This document shows positions 34,641 through 46,615 of a stretch of DNA of 64,000 bases, piece by piece (position 1 is the first letter of the stretch; every line of letters begins with the position of its first letter). Source of the stretch: Zantedeschia hybrid cultivar (Eukaryota; Streptophyta; Magnoliopsida; Alismatales; Araceae); NCBI GenBank assembly GCA_030544215.1, contig JARZZO010000013.1, positions 49,991,196 through 50,055,195 of the forward strand, in the 5' to 3' direction. A model generated the notes under the pieces. It worked only from the letters and a program-made list of their open reading frames with translations. It did no database searches and was not told the origin of the DNA. Made by a program: the position numbers and the translations under genes.

Positions 34641-36250
34641 TGGACTATTTCAGCTCATATGGAGTTTAATTATAGGGGGATCCATCTGGATTTGGAGAAG
34701 GTTGGTGGACTTGACACGGATCTATTGGGGAGTCTTAGGCGTATGGAATTCGAGTAAATCTGAATTATTTTATAAAAATTTAATAAAAGTTATATTTTAA
34801 ATATTTAGTTTTGAATTTAGTTGTAAAATTTTAATAAAACAAAAATAATATGTGTACAAACATATGTTGGTAATTCAATAAGTTTCTAAACCAAATTGAT
34901 TCGAATATAATCGAGTTTTACGTCTCTTGCTAGATGAGCTCGACTAAAAGCTCGATCTCAATTTATTTTTAGATAAACAAGTCTCTTTGCCAACTCTAAA
35001 GAAAGAAAAGAATAGATGGAAAAAAAGGAAAGAAAAATCTATGCGTGTCAAATTAGTGGATACAAATTTATATATCTTCTCTCAATTAAAAGATTCTAAG
35101 TAAATATTTTAATATCATATAAATAAAATTTTAATAAAATTTTCATCAGAATAATTTTATTCACCACAGGTATAAATAACATTTTTAATAAATATTTCAT
35201 CAGGATAATTTCATTCACCACATTGTACCATGTGGTTTTCGTGTCTGTATTCTTACATCTAGATTTTCCCCGTCCATGTTACCACATCAGCATTCTAAAA
35301 AAAATTTAGCTCCAGAATGATCTCAAATAAGAAAATAAATTAACTCTATGAAAAATGTGAAAAAAATGTTAAACTTTCCATATAGAAACTCTAATTTTAA
35401 ATTCTAGTATGAAAATTTTCAAATACATAATATAAACAAATTAAAATTTAAAAATAAAATTTCTTTGAAATGTATACGATTGAATTGCATTTTTAACCTA
35501 ATAGAAGTTTTAAACATTTCTCCAATAGATTATGATCTACTCATGAAAGATTAATTGATATGAAAAAATCCATGATTATCATAATATTTAAAAACAAAAT
35601 CACACATTTATATTTGACTATTCCCAATAGAAAAAGAACGTGAAATACTAATTGAACCATTCAAACTTTCCTCCTATTACTCCAAATTGTCAACAACTTT
35701 ACTGCAAAGATCTATCGACATCTACTTCATTAAATCAGATTCAGACCACCAATTATGAAAGATCTACACGTACATAATATCCATTAATATGTGAAGAACA
35801 AGGACCACACAGACTAGGTAAATATGATATGCTGTTACTCCACTCCGATATGCTGTGATCTTTAGTTCTTCACACTATGGCACTAAGATGTTTGGCTTGC
35901 CGAAAACATTATAAAAATACTGTAATTTTGACAGAGACAGAATATGATGTTTTATAATATTTCATCACATTTTATGTCAAACTAAATGACTATTAAATGT
36001 CGATAGAGATTGGTATATGACGTATTCATTCCTAATTTCCTCTGTTACGCTATTACTGGTCATCCTACATGCAAGTTACGAAGAGTAATTGTGATGAAAC
36101 TGAATGATTTATTGCATAAAAAACATAACGTTAGATTCTACATTATAATCACTACCTTAATGTATCAGCAACGCCGTACGATGTACTGCGATATAATGTT
36201 CAATAACTGCAGTTACATAACGACAACATCACAGTCGTAACGCCAAATTA
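34641..36250. other. AT-rich intergenic DNA
   Basis: No gene is recognised. A direct near-repeat of ATAATTTxATTCACCACA, each preceded by TTTCATCAG, occurs at about 35140-35170 and 35200-35225. The frame at 36010-36240 has no family features. Confidence 0.45.
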
Positions 36251-36254
36251 GAGT

Positions 36255-36545
36255 GATAGTGCATACCTTGGCGTGTAAATTTGATGGGTGGATTGCACAC
36301 CCCAATAAGATGTCTTGAAGTCTCCTTCCCCGATTAGAACCCCGGTCTCTTGTAAACAGCTGTACATAATTGGCCTCTGAGCCCCCTTGAAAAAAAACAA
36401 AAAAAGATGTCTTGAAGTCTCCTTCCCCCACCAATTCATGATAAGAGTGAGTAGAAAACAAGTTCACATGAATGCAGACACCCAAATCACTCCATTGGGG
36501 TGTGCAATCCACTCCGTCAAAATTTACAAACCATGATGTGCAATA
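36255..36545. mobile_element. TIR element (MITE) with long inverted ends
   Basis: The left arm TGTAAATTTGATGGGTGG plus ATTGCACACCCCAAT is mirrored on the right (ATTGGGGTGTGCAATCCACT plus CCGTCAAAATTTACA). The match extends outward to GTGCATACC / TTGCACATC. A 23-bp direct repeat starting GATGTCTTGAAGTCTCC lies inside (about 36310 and 36405). No coding capacity, TSD unclear. Confidence 0.65.
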
Positions 36546-36860
36546 AGACTTTCCCCGTCAGATTATAGCCAAAGACTCGTGACAGTGATATCATGAAATT
36601 ATGCACAAGTCGCAATATGTTGCTGTATATCCTAATTAATCAATAGAATCCTCTTAGAATGTAGGGGCATCCAAAACAATATATTAATGTAAGGGTACAG
36701 ATACCAATAAAGGGGGTTACAAGGGTATATCTGCAAAAGCCTCGTAAAAAGAATGCAAGATTGGGAAAGAGTAAGACACTGCTAGCAGCTTTGGTGCCTA
36801 TTACACTTAATTAAATAGTTCAGATAAGTGTACATCAAAAATGATATCTAAACAAAACTT

Positions 36861-39793
36861 TCACGCTTGTTGAGCATGTCGGCCATCAAACCATTTAAGA
36901 GAAGGAATCAACTTAAGCAGCAGCGTATTGGAATTCTCATCAAAGGCTGGATTTCCCACCACACTCAACTGTGTAAGATGCAAGTCCTTAAAAATGAGCA
37001 TGGCTTCCCAACGATCAATTTTAGCGTTACTGAAATTCTCAAATTCTTCAACACTCCCACTGGTTCCTGTAGCGTGGGACAAGGGTGAAGCACATTGATA
37101 TCTTGTTGTGTCAATTGGGTGTGCACCAATCTCGTTGTGAGAGATATCCAATACTTTCAATGACTCCATCATTTTCAAGGGCTCCAACGCAGTGATGCTG
37201 CTGATTTTATTGTGACTTAGGTTCAAGCAGGCGAGAAGTTGCATTGCCTCCAAGCCTGCAACATGGCAAGTTGCAAAAGGGAAAAAGATGTCAATATGAT
37301 AGAATTTCCCTTCCTTGGTTGCTTAACAAAGCAAGAAAAGAAAGGATATGAATGCTAGAGTAGGCTACCAAATTGTTGTCAAGGTGCAAGTATTCATTGA
37401 AAAACAGACAAAATGACCACCACAACAAAGGATAGGTTCTAGATGAATCACAAATCAAATGAATTACGATATCAATTATGCAAGTAGTGTAAATCACTTT
37501 TAGCCCAGATCTTCAAAGACATTTTGATGGACATACGAAAAACACTGTAAAACAACTAACTGCACTCCAAACATGAGGAAAACACGGCTTACGGCATTTT
37601 AGGACATTTCACAGCATTTTACGGTGCAGCAAATGAATCCTTAGAGAAGGTACCATGGAGTGTTTAGTGTTTCCACACCCCTCTGAATGAACCTTCAAAA
37701 TGGTTGGCGAACACATCCTAAATTTTAGATTGGGCATGCTACTGCTAAATTACCCACCTTGATATGACCTATTTTAAATTTCTTTTTTCTTGGCACTAGC
37801 CGAAGTGGGGTTTATCATAATGGTAAGATTGGGAGGACATGGATTCAAAACTGAAAGAGCCTCACAGTTAAAAGCAGGATAAGGCTGCGTACAATTGGCC
37901 CCCCTAGAAACCACGACGGCAGAAGCCTCATGATACTGGGCTGCGCATTTTTTACTTGTATGCTAGCATGGAAAAAATGATGTATTTCTGCCAACTTCTT
38001 GGAGCTTTTTTTTTGGGCTTGATATTTCCAATTTATTCCATCTCTTGGCACACCGATCATCCTGAATTCTTCCCATGTACATTCACTTTGCTCTCCACAC
38101 CTCTAATCCACTGACTTCTAACCGTCTTCAAGGGTCCCAAAATTAAGACTAGCATTCCTTCGGTCATGAGCCATTGACATGATTACATCCTCAAAAACCA
38201 GATTTGATACGCAGGCAATAATATCTTCATTGTAGAACTCACAACCCCGACTCTTTTTGCACTGGTTAATCCCATGCAGAGGATTGTGACCTGAAACTCC
38301 ACCCACCTCACTGGCTTCAAGATCCTCCATACTGGAACTTTTGTTGTGTCATCCCCTCTCTGCACTCTGTACCTTCCTGAAATTTGTCATAACTCATGTC
38401 GAAGCCTCAATTCAAATCACATCTGCATAATCAACTCTGACAGCCTATTATAAATTTCTGGCTGGCAGTTCCCTCTCTCTCCTTGGGCACTATCATCAAA
38501 TACTTCACAGAGAAGATTGTGCAAGTTTTGTTTCTCAAATGTTATACTCCAAATAATATTTTACCAATATACTGATCACCAATGTTTTAACAGCTCAAAA
38601 CACAGCTTTTATCTTCTTTTTTTGTCAACATTAATTGTAGATGGAAATAGTGGCCGCCAAGGACATATAAATGATTTTAGGAAGCAGATGAAATGCTCAA
38701 GAATTATAATGCAAGAAGATGAAATTTCACAACATTTAGACATCATGCTGTAAGACAAAGTTGCCTCCATTAGAGCCCGAAATCTGCATGAAGAGTTGCC
38801 AGCTACAGGTGAAAAGTCTAGACATTCAAGGGGAGGGATATGATGGGTTATTTTTGGGAAGGGAAGTTGCCACATCATTGAAGTCTAACAGTATGTTTAG
38901 AAGTTGCATTTGAGAACATAAAGTATGACAAGAAAGTAAAGCAGATGGAGAAAGTCCTTTTTTAGGTCAATTTTGAAAGCAACCAAATCTATTGAATCGA
39001 AGAAATAGCATACTGAAGTAAAGAATACAAGTACAAAATGAATGTCATATGCAAACCTTCAATTGATTGAAGCTCATTGTAACTGAGATCTAGCATCTTC
39101 ACCCAAAGTAAGCGCTCAACGAACCCCATGCGTGTCAAAGATAATCCCTTAAATCGTATACAGACATTATCACTGACACCCGTGGAAGCTAACTCCGTAT
39201 AGTGCCAACAATGCTTTGCCAAAGACTGTTTATCTGATGTTATCTGCACAGTTATCCATATGAAACATGTGCTAAATCCATGTAAAAGATGTTAATCGAC
39301 ATTCAAAAGAGTAGAAAACAAACAATACTAAATAAGTTGTCACTGTAACTAGAAAAAATTATGTGAACTACAACTAGTGTTGAAGATCTAAAGACTCAAA
39401 AATAGCATTTCTCTGCTTAAAAATAAGGCCCTTATTTACAAGCCAGACCGTATATCCTCTTTAATATATATTTATTTTTTAATCAAATCCCTTTTCCTAC
39501 CTTAACTTTCCAATATGAAAACACAATGAAACATAACAAAATCATTAAAAATACTAATATTCAGTTTCGACATGGTAACAAAAGAAATGATACTTCTTTT
39601 TTTTTTTTGAAGAAAATCAGACTGTACCATTAATTTTATCAGAAATAAATAGAAGCAGTGCAATCAAAATAAGAAAGGAGAGGTTCCTATCTTAAAAGGA
39701 AGAGAAGAAATGACACTTCATCTTACTACAAGTCTATGTTTCTAAAACACGCAGAAACGATACTTCATCTTATTACAGGTCTGTGTTTCTACA

Positions 39794-39825
<32 letters not shown>

Positions 39826-42800
39826 ACAGAGACAGAGAGACAGAGCATGCATGACATTACAATGTACTTTTACCCTTTCTTGCAAAGTAAAGAGGAAAAA
39901 AGCCAAATAAAAAACCCCCCCCTCAACATAAATCAACTAGTACCCATAGTTTTAAAAGAATTGAACCACCGTTACTCAACATAATAAGCATAAGATTTGT
40001 GTTCCCTGAAGAAAAGTACATATACCATATAAAAGCATTTAAACATGAATACTTCAGAAAGGAATAGTAAAAGAATTCTAAATCCAAATATGACGAGAAA
40101 ATAGCATAGGTAACCTGATCCAATAGGACTAGGCTGCGTTGATCTTTGTAGAATCCAATATGTGATGGGTCCAGTTCCATTAAGTCATCATAGAGCTGCA
40201 AAGTCTCCTCGAAATGGGTCATCCTTCCAGCTGGCAGGGTCCCATGTGACATAATTACATCACGAGCTATTAGCAACCGGGCTAAAGTGAGCTTTGAGAT
40301 TTTACTACAATGGTAAACCAAAGAAAACAATAACATGGAGATAAGCCCAAGAACTAATGTGAAAATACTCCATCTGTAAAAGCATAATAAGAGGGGGAAG
40401 AGCTAACCAGTTCATTTCAGACATCAGCTCCCAGAAAAGGGTTATTTCATTGGATAACATTTCTGTATGCCACCTCGAAACCAACGGTTCACCCTCCACG
40501 ATCCTTAGTTGCTTAAATGACATAGCAAAAGGAGTGCTCTGAAGGAGAGTATCAATGCTGTAAAAATTGCTATCATTCCAATCCACCACCTTGTCATCAT
40601 CAACCCTTTCGGTGTATTCTGAACCATGAGTCCTAACATTCAGAATAAATCCAAACTGAGATGTATGACTGAAGGGGCGACCACTTGAGGAGACAAGATC
40701 CGGTGAGTGTCCAAGGCTAACCTTAACCAAACAACCCTTGGGAGAATTGCAGTTTGCATCAGGAATCTTAAGATACGTAACCCAAGAACGAGCTTCTTTT
40801 GAGTTGCTCATTGAAAGGGGCTTCCAAATAAGATCATCATTCTTACTAAACATCGACTCCACAGTGACCGTGGTTGAATCTACACCTTTGACAGCTTGAC
40901 TGAAATATAAAACAATGGGGAAACGTTCTGCATGTGGGACATTGTAAGTATACTGAAATGTTTTGCCATCTTCCATGCACATAACACTTGAAACAACAAG
41001 TTCTGATTCATGAGAAGGCCATGAGGAAACTAGAGATGGAGTATCTGGAGCTACGATCTGATCTAGAAGCCAAAGATGATAAAACCACCCACTTTGATCA
41101 TCTGGATCTGTAAAAAGAGCTTGATGTATGAGCTCAAATTCCTCTGACAAAACCTCCTCCCTTGAAGCAAATCCTGGAGCCTTTTGCTTCATCAAGTGAG
41201 AAAGTATCACACTACAGTCCAGATATAGCTTAATTAATATAATACCGAATATACATTATAAAGTAAGCAGGCAGTTCAGGAAAACCAAGAAGAATAACAT
41301 CCTAACACAATCTTAGAAATATACATCATATGCATGCATGCAAAGTTGGGAAATAGTGAGCCAAAAAAGAGAAAGGGACAAATCATTAAACAAATAAGAG
41401 AAAAGGGGAAAAAATCATGCTGTCATAGTACAAACTGCATTTGACATGAAATTCTACATGATTTAATGAGACTAAGCCACTCCCATTTTGAGTTCCAAGA
41501 CAGCACACCATTAATGTCCTTTTGGAGGGCATGGTGACTATCAATTTTTGAGACAATACACATGATAAAAGGTGAACTACAATGTACACTTGTCAAGGAT
41601 GGCAGTACCGGTACCGGTACCGGTATCGGCGGGTACCGGTACCGGTATCGGCGGGTACCGGCCCGGTACCGGTCGGTACCGGCCCAATACCGGTCCGGTA
41701 CTGGCCCGGTACCGGTCGGTACCCAGGGTACCGGTGCCGATACCGGTACATACCGGCCGGTACTGCCAACCATGACACTTGTTGCACACAAAAAGAGTAT
41801 TTTCCAGAACATGGCCTTATGGTCATTTTTCTATCCCATACAGGGACATGCTAGACCAACTAGTTTAGAGGAGCATCTATTCATATTTACGCTTTGCAAA
41901 GGAAAAAAAAAAAGAAAAAAGGAAACTACTAACTGAAATTTAGACTATACTTCCCCGGTTTCCTTGTATCTTCTATTGTTATGTACACTAAAATATATAC
42001 CTGTTTACAATCACTAACATTTTTGGAAGAAAATCCCTTTAGCATACTTCAGCTAGTGGTACATGTTACCATTTGTCCACTCTAGAACTCATGAGAAAAG
42101 GGACATTACAATCTATGAGATCCAATTTTGAACAGAAGCACATCCTTTCCCGAGAAAAGACCTCAAAAGCATGTTCGGTTATGGAAGGTATCCAAAAGAA
42201 GATCCTCTAGCAATGATATCAACCGTACACACTCTTAAGAGGAATTAACCAACAATACTCTTAAGTAAATGCTACTCCACATACCTCCGGTTGTGCCAAG
42301 CAGAATAATTACTGAAATTTGTGTTTATCTTGTCCGTGATGAACTTTAGCTCCTGCTCCTCTGGTACATTCTTCAGGGCCACGACAAACCTAGAGTTCAA
42401 AATAACAACCAAATAATCCCACAATTTAGAAACAGAAACTGATGAGAGTCTGTGTTACTACATGCTGAAATACACAACAATATTGCCTGCGATGATTCCA
42501 CCCATGGAAATTCCTCGAATCCGCCTTCAGCAACTGATCCAGCAGCTGGAACTCTCGATCATAGTCAACCACCTCGAGCCCTAGCTTCATCACCCATTTC
42601 CGGTGGTGCCACGCGCCATAACACTTTGGGTTTCGCCTCAATGCAACCTCAGCCTTCGAAGAGAGAAAAAAAAAAGAGAATTACAATCAGATGCGAAGGA
42701 AAACCAAAAAAATAAAAACTTTCCGAAATTGCTTTTCTAGGTTCCCTTCCACACAGAAAGGGAGATTGGAAACATTACGATCTTAAGCTCCCGATCAACA

Positions 42801-43280
42801 ACAGATTTGAAAAAAGTGAGCGTGAAACCAAAAAAAAAAATGAAAAAAAAAGTTGTCTTTCTGCGATATCTTTTATTGGAGAAAGAGAGAGATTGGAGAA
42901 CTTACGATCTTGAGCTCCTGATCAACGATGGATTTGAGTTCCGAAGGGTCTGCGACGGATCCGAGGCTGCTCTGGACGGCGAGCTTCCGGTAGTTCCAGG
43001 CGGTGTAGACCTCGGGGTTGGCTTCCAGCAACTTGGAGCTGATCTCCACGGCCTCCTTGGTGTATCTGCGAAGGGTAAAACCCCATCAAAATGTTTGAAA
43101 TCCGCCAAAATCTACCCAGCTAAGAAGAGGATCTGATCTGAGATATGGGTATCGGCGGGCTCACATGCGGTCGCGGTGGTTCTGGAGGACCTGGCTCTGG
43201 AGCGTCCGGAGCTTCTCGGCCTTCGCCGCGGCGGCCGCCGCGTCCTCCGGCTTGGCGGGCTTGCGGGGGCGGCCATGCAT
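36861..43280 (-). CDS. RGTA1: Rab geranylgeranyl transferase (type II) alpha subunit 1
   Basis: Alpha subunit of the cytosolic enzyme that adds geranylgeranyl groups to Rab GTPases. Exons in reading order are 43280-43165, 43065-42906, 42653-42487, 42389-42285, 41211-40408, 40304-40115, 39243-39057 and 37255-36861, giving 707 residues with all phases consistent. The start MHGRPRKPAKPEDA matches the plant family. PFTA (prenyltransferase alpha) repeats are seen at VYTAWNYRK, CYGAWHHRKWV, NFHGWNHRRF, NYSAWHNRS and SGWFYHLWLLDQ. A middle domain is followed by DPSHIGFYKDQRSLVL. The C-terminus has leucine-rich repeats (VKMLDLSYNELQSIEGLEAM, LACLNLSHNKISSI, LKVLDISHNEIG), as in plant and animal orthologues. 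Intron 3 has a GC donor (42486-42485). Intron 4 carries a hAT MITE. It looks intact. Confidence 0.95.
39795..39842. repeat. (CA)n(GA)n-like compound microsatellite in RGTA1 intron 6
   Basis: About 14 CA units followed by GAGACA/GAGA units. Frames over it are artefacts. Confidence 0.9.
41594..41774. mobile_element. hAT MITE made of GGTACC/GGTATC repeats (RGTA1 intron 4)
   Basis: An exact 8-bp TSD ACACTTGT (41586-41593 and 41775-41782) flanks inverted ends CAAGGATGGCAGTACCGG and, from the right, CATGGTTGGCAGTACCGG (2 of 18 differ). The whole 145-bp interior is GGTACCGG/CCGGTACC-type repeats, itself nearly self-complementary. Same family as 2450-3000. The Arg-Tyr-Arg-Pro-Val-Pro frames on both strands are not genes. 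Confidence 0.88.
42758..42815 (-). repeat. Partial duplicate of the RGTA1 exon 2 / intron 2 boundary
   Basis: This part of intron 2 repeats about 55 bp spanning the end of exon 2 (42883-42945). TTACGATCTTxAGCTCCxGA, TCAAC and GATTTGA are kept. The copy of the splice donor reads ATC-GTAATG against ATC-GTAAGT in the original. Confidence 0.75.
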
Positions 43281-43600
43281 GGCGTCTCCTCCGCCCGCTG
43301 GGGGCAGCGACCTGCTCGACTCGGGTCCTCAGTCCTCTGCTCCCTCTCGCCCCCACTATTTCCTTCTACGTAAACCCGGTTTTTTCTTTTTCTTTTTTCT
43401 TTTTTAGTTTTTTTATATCGGTCCGTACAAACATACCGAATTCGAACGAATCCCTGTATTTACGTATTTAGCTTTTAATCCTTAACAGTTAATTATTATG
43501 GTTAATAATAAATCCCTCTGGTTAACATCCAAGAAAACAGAGATCTCCGCCCGGCGCCGGAGAGGACGGCCAGAAAAAAACCAACCACGGTGAGAGAGAG
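43281..43600. promoter_or_regulatory. RGTA1 upstream region
   Basis: GC-rich next to the start codon (43281-43360), then a T-rich tract (43381-43410) and ordinary sequence. It presumably contains the RGTA1 5' UTR and promoter. No motif is clear enough to name. The GA tract at 43590-43602 could belong to a divergent transcript. Confidence 0.4.
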
Positions 43601-43607
43601 AGACGCC

Positions 43608-44266
43608 ATGGCTGCACCTTGTCTCTCCCAACTGCACTCATGCCGGCGGCGCTGCCGCTGGGACGGGGCATCGGCAAGTTCCTCCGCATGGACCTCGTCA
43701 GCTTCGATGGCCGCTTGTCAAGGCCTTGGACCTACTTGACCCGTTGCCCTGCGAGTCCCATACAAACTGAGATGGCGTCGGAGGAGGGCTTCCCTTTCCA
43801 CTTCTGGTCCGGTTCGTCCATCGCCGGCATCTATGCGTCGGGGCCGCCGGTCGAGGCGTCGAGGATAATGGTGAACATTGCAGGGGAAATTCCCGGAAAC
43901 AGTAGTGGGGGGGTTGAAAGTTGAAATCTTTAGCAATATGCCAAGGAGATGGAAATTACCCAGTAAAAGGAGCACCGATCAGAACCCAAAAGGCACCATT
44001 ACAGAGCAAAAACCACGGTGCCCGACCTAGAAATCTTCCAAAAAATGTGTTCTTCCGTGCAAGAAAGCTCTGAAATTGTTCTCAAATACCGGGATTTCCT
44101 TTTAGATTCTTCTCTGGCAGTGCAGAGAGGAAGCAAATCCTATTGCCGCCTACGGGAAGATTCCCATGCGCCAGCATGCGTGCCTACAAATGTGGCAAAT
44201 CCAAAGCTCCCCGAGGCTCCACGGGGTGCACCCCAAGCCGGGCGTACCAGTGGATTGGAGATCTGA
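43608..44266 (+). other. GC-rich segment with short frames, possible gene fragment
   Basis: Composition changes abruptly to GC-rich and coding-like. The frame 43619-43924 (101 codons) contains LPLGRGIGKFLRMDLVSFDG and FPFHFWSGSSIAGIYASGPP. A second short frame is at 44018-44266. I do not recognise either. GA repeats before an ATG at 43608 resemble a plant 5' UTR. It may be a fragment of a relocated gene or a degraded element; no intact gene can be supported. Confidence 0.3.
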
Positions 44267-44279
44267 GTTCCTACTGAGG

Positions 44280-45190
44280 CGTTCGCATTTTTAAACATTT
44301 TCTCAAGAAATAAAGAATTACGAAAAGCATTTTCTTTAAAATAAAATTATAGAAAATAAAATTGAAAAATTATTTTTCAGAAAGAATGAATATCTTAAAA
44401 ATATGAGGATTATTTTTTCAACTAACTTTTACTCGTGGTTTACAAATTTTGTGAAAGTTAGTTGAAAAAACATTTTTATGAAAAGTTCTGAAAATATATA
44501 TACCCTTTGAAAATGTAGAGGAAGAGAGGAGAGAGAGGATCTCCTTCTCGGATGCCCGTTTAACTTTAACTGTACATTTAAGTAAAATCTAAAAAGTTGA
44601 CGAAAGTAAACAGTAAGAATTAAAGACGAAAAATATTACATATACAAAACGAATATATAAATATGTAAGGTAAAAGGATTTATTTTAAAATACTTAAATG
44701 TATAGAAATTAAGATTAAAATGATTCTTTTTATTAAAATAATGATATATAATCCTATTAAAATTAAAATTTTAAATTTGTCCATCTTATTTTCATGTTAT
44801 TGTAAGTAATCTCACCACGGCACGATACTTAGAAACATATCCATACATTGTCATCCGTTAGCATTCTCTTAAATATTTCTTATTTGACTCTAGTTAATTT
44901 TTAAATAAAGTTTAAAATATTTTTATTCTTTATTTAACTCTCTTTCTCTCTCTTTCTATCTATCTCTGTATCCCTCTTTCTTTCTCTTTGGCACAATGTA
45001 CCAATCAGAAAATATCTTTTTAAGGACATTTTTGTTCAAATATCAAATCTAATGGTTAAAAATTGATTCTTTAATGGAAGTTAGTCATAAGGGCATTTTT
45101 CTAAGTATTGCGATGTCATGAGCTTTTTTATAATAGCATGTAATAAGATAGGTAATATATAATCTCATTTTATCAGGATTATGTATGTAA
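44280..45190. other. AT-rich intergenic DNA
   Basis: No gene is recognised. An inverted pair (ATTTTTTCAACTAACTTT and AAAGTTAGTTGAAAAAA, about 44411-44472) can form a hairpin and may be a short MITE. Pyrimidine-rich tract at 44938-44990. Confidence 0.45.
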
Positions 45191-45735
45191 CTAGCTCTAT
45201 GCCTGATGCACGGGAAAATATCATATTTAAATAAACATATTTGTTAATTAATATAAGTCAAGTTAATTTTGTATAATTACTAAAAAAATACATCAATTCT
45301 TAACAAAAATTATAAAAAATGATAGAATATTAATAAATTTTCACAATTTTAAACTAAGAAACATTTTGTTTAGATGCCTATAAGTTACAAAAAACATACA
45401 AACAAAATAAGAAAAATACATAAATATTCTGTTTTTGATTTATGATGACCTGTTTCTAAAAATCAAAACAAGAAAATAGGCCGCTAGGTGGACCAAACAG
45501 AGGCCCTAATTCATCATAAGGAGAGATAAAGAGAGAGAGATTTATTTAAAATATAAATATTTTCAAAATATAAAAAGATCCTAATTCTTTGTAAACTGAG
45601 ATAGAGAAAGAAATTCTCTTGTTGCCACGTGTCCTAATTTTAGTTTTGGCGAAAATAGAAACTCTGTTGCCACGTGTCCTAATTTTTGTTTTGGCGAAAA
45701 TAGAAACTATGTTTTAATATTATAGTATAAGTAAT
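45191..45735 (-). mobile_element. Probable non-autonomous Helitron
   Basis: Read on the minus strand, the 3' end is CCCGTGCATCAGGCATAGAG followed by CTAG and then T, which fits the Helitron 3' pattern (GC-rich short stem, CTRR end, insertion before T). The 5' end near 45731 reads TATACTATAATATTAAAAC, as in many plant Helitrons, although the usual leading TC is not intact. Inside is a 45-bp tandem pair (45621-45710) with CCACGTGTC G-box motifs. No Rep/helicase. Confidence 0.5.
45621..45712. repeat. 45-bp tandem pair carrying G-box motifs
   Basis: GTTGCCACGTGTCCTAATTT starts at 45621 and 45666; the copies differ at one or two bases. Each carries CACGTG, the bZIP/bHLH G-box core. Confidence 0.85.
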
Positions 45736-45930
45736 AGCCGCTAAAGTATTTTTGTTACCTTTATAAACTACCGTATTATATTGGAACTGGGACTTCCTTC
45801 TGTCTGCCGCATCATGCTTGCCTTTACGGACAGCTCCGGGGATTAGGACAGGAATCACCGATTTTAAAATTAATGAGTTTTCATAATGTTGAAATTAGAA
45901 AATATTTTGTTTTGGATGCTTGTATATAAA

Positions 45931-46584
45931 GGGATTTTTATATGTACATGCTTAAAAAATACCGTACTTAATTATATCTCATTAATATCCCCAAAACCTC
46001 AGATATGTTCGGTTATGCACCTCTGTCAAAATCAAAATAACGTGAACTCTGGTTGAATATGCTAAAAGATTCTTTAAATCTTGATAATATTAATGGCACA
46101 TATGTAAAATTCTAGTGAATTTAAAAATATATATGTAAAATATTAGTGAATTTAGATATATGTATGCAAAATCTTTAAATTTGATTTAATGACATTGTGA
46201 CGGTAGTAGTATATGTGACCACAAGATCTTAACGAAGTTGAAAAAAAATTCTATTGTACGACGATAAGACTTGCAATATTGTATGGTAGCGAATGTTGAT
46301 GATGAAGGGACAACACGTCTCCAAAATGACTATTGCCGAGATGAAGATGTTAAGGTGGATGTACGGGCATACTAGATTAGATAAAATTCGTAGTTAGTAT
46401 ATTAAAGAAAATGTAAGAGTGATATCAATTAATTTGAGATTAAGACTTAGTTGAGTTAAGTTGTGACGGTGGAGATATAATTGCAAATATTTCTAAAATT
46501 TCAGAGGTATTAAAAATAATATGTAGGAGTTGAAAGTATAGATGCAATTATAGGGTTTTTTAGGGATATATATGCAAAAATATC
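45931..46584. mobile_element. Foldback repeat (family A) enclosing a LINE fragment
   Basis: Ends GGGATTTTTATATGTACATG on the left and, reverse-complemented from the right, ATATTTTTGCATATATATCCC. Family A arms recur at 46616-47010 and 5055-5425. Between the arms, 46255-46420 encodes reverse-transcriptase C-terminal sequence (see the next entry). Confidence 0.6.
46255..46420 (+). pseudogene. LINE reverse-transcriptase C-terminal fragment
   Basis: One frame reads RLAILYGSEC. After a one-base shift it continues MMKGQHVSKMTIAEMKMLRW then MYGHTRLDKI. This is the conserved C-terminal phrase of plant LINE reverse transcriptases (LYGxECW, H-x-x-KM-x-x-AEM-x-MLRWM-x-G). No neighbouring LINE sequence or poly(A) tail is seen. 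Confidence 0.75.
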
Positions 46585-46615
46585 TAATATAAAATAAAGG
46601 AATACACATATTCTT

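Noticed and set aside
41562..41936. Overlapping frames of Arg-Tyr-Arg-Pro-Val-Pro repeats on both strands
   Set aside because: They are translations of the GGTACC array of a hAT MITE; all six frames stay open because the repeat lacks stops.
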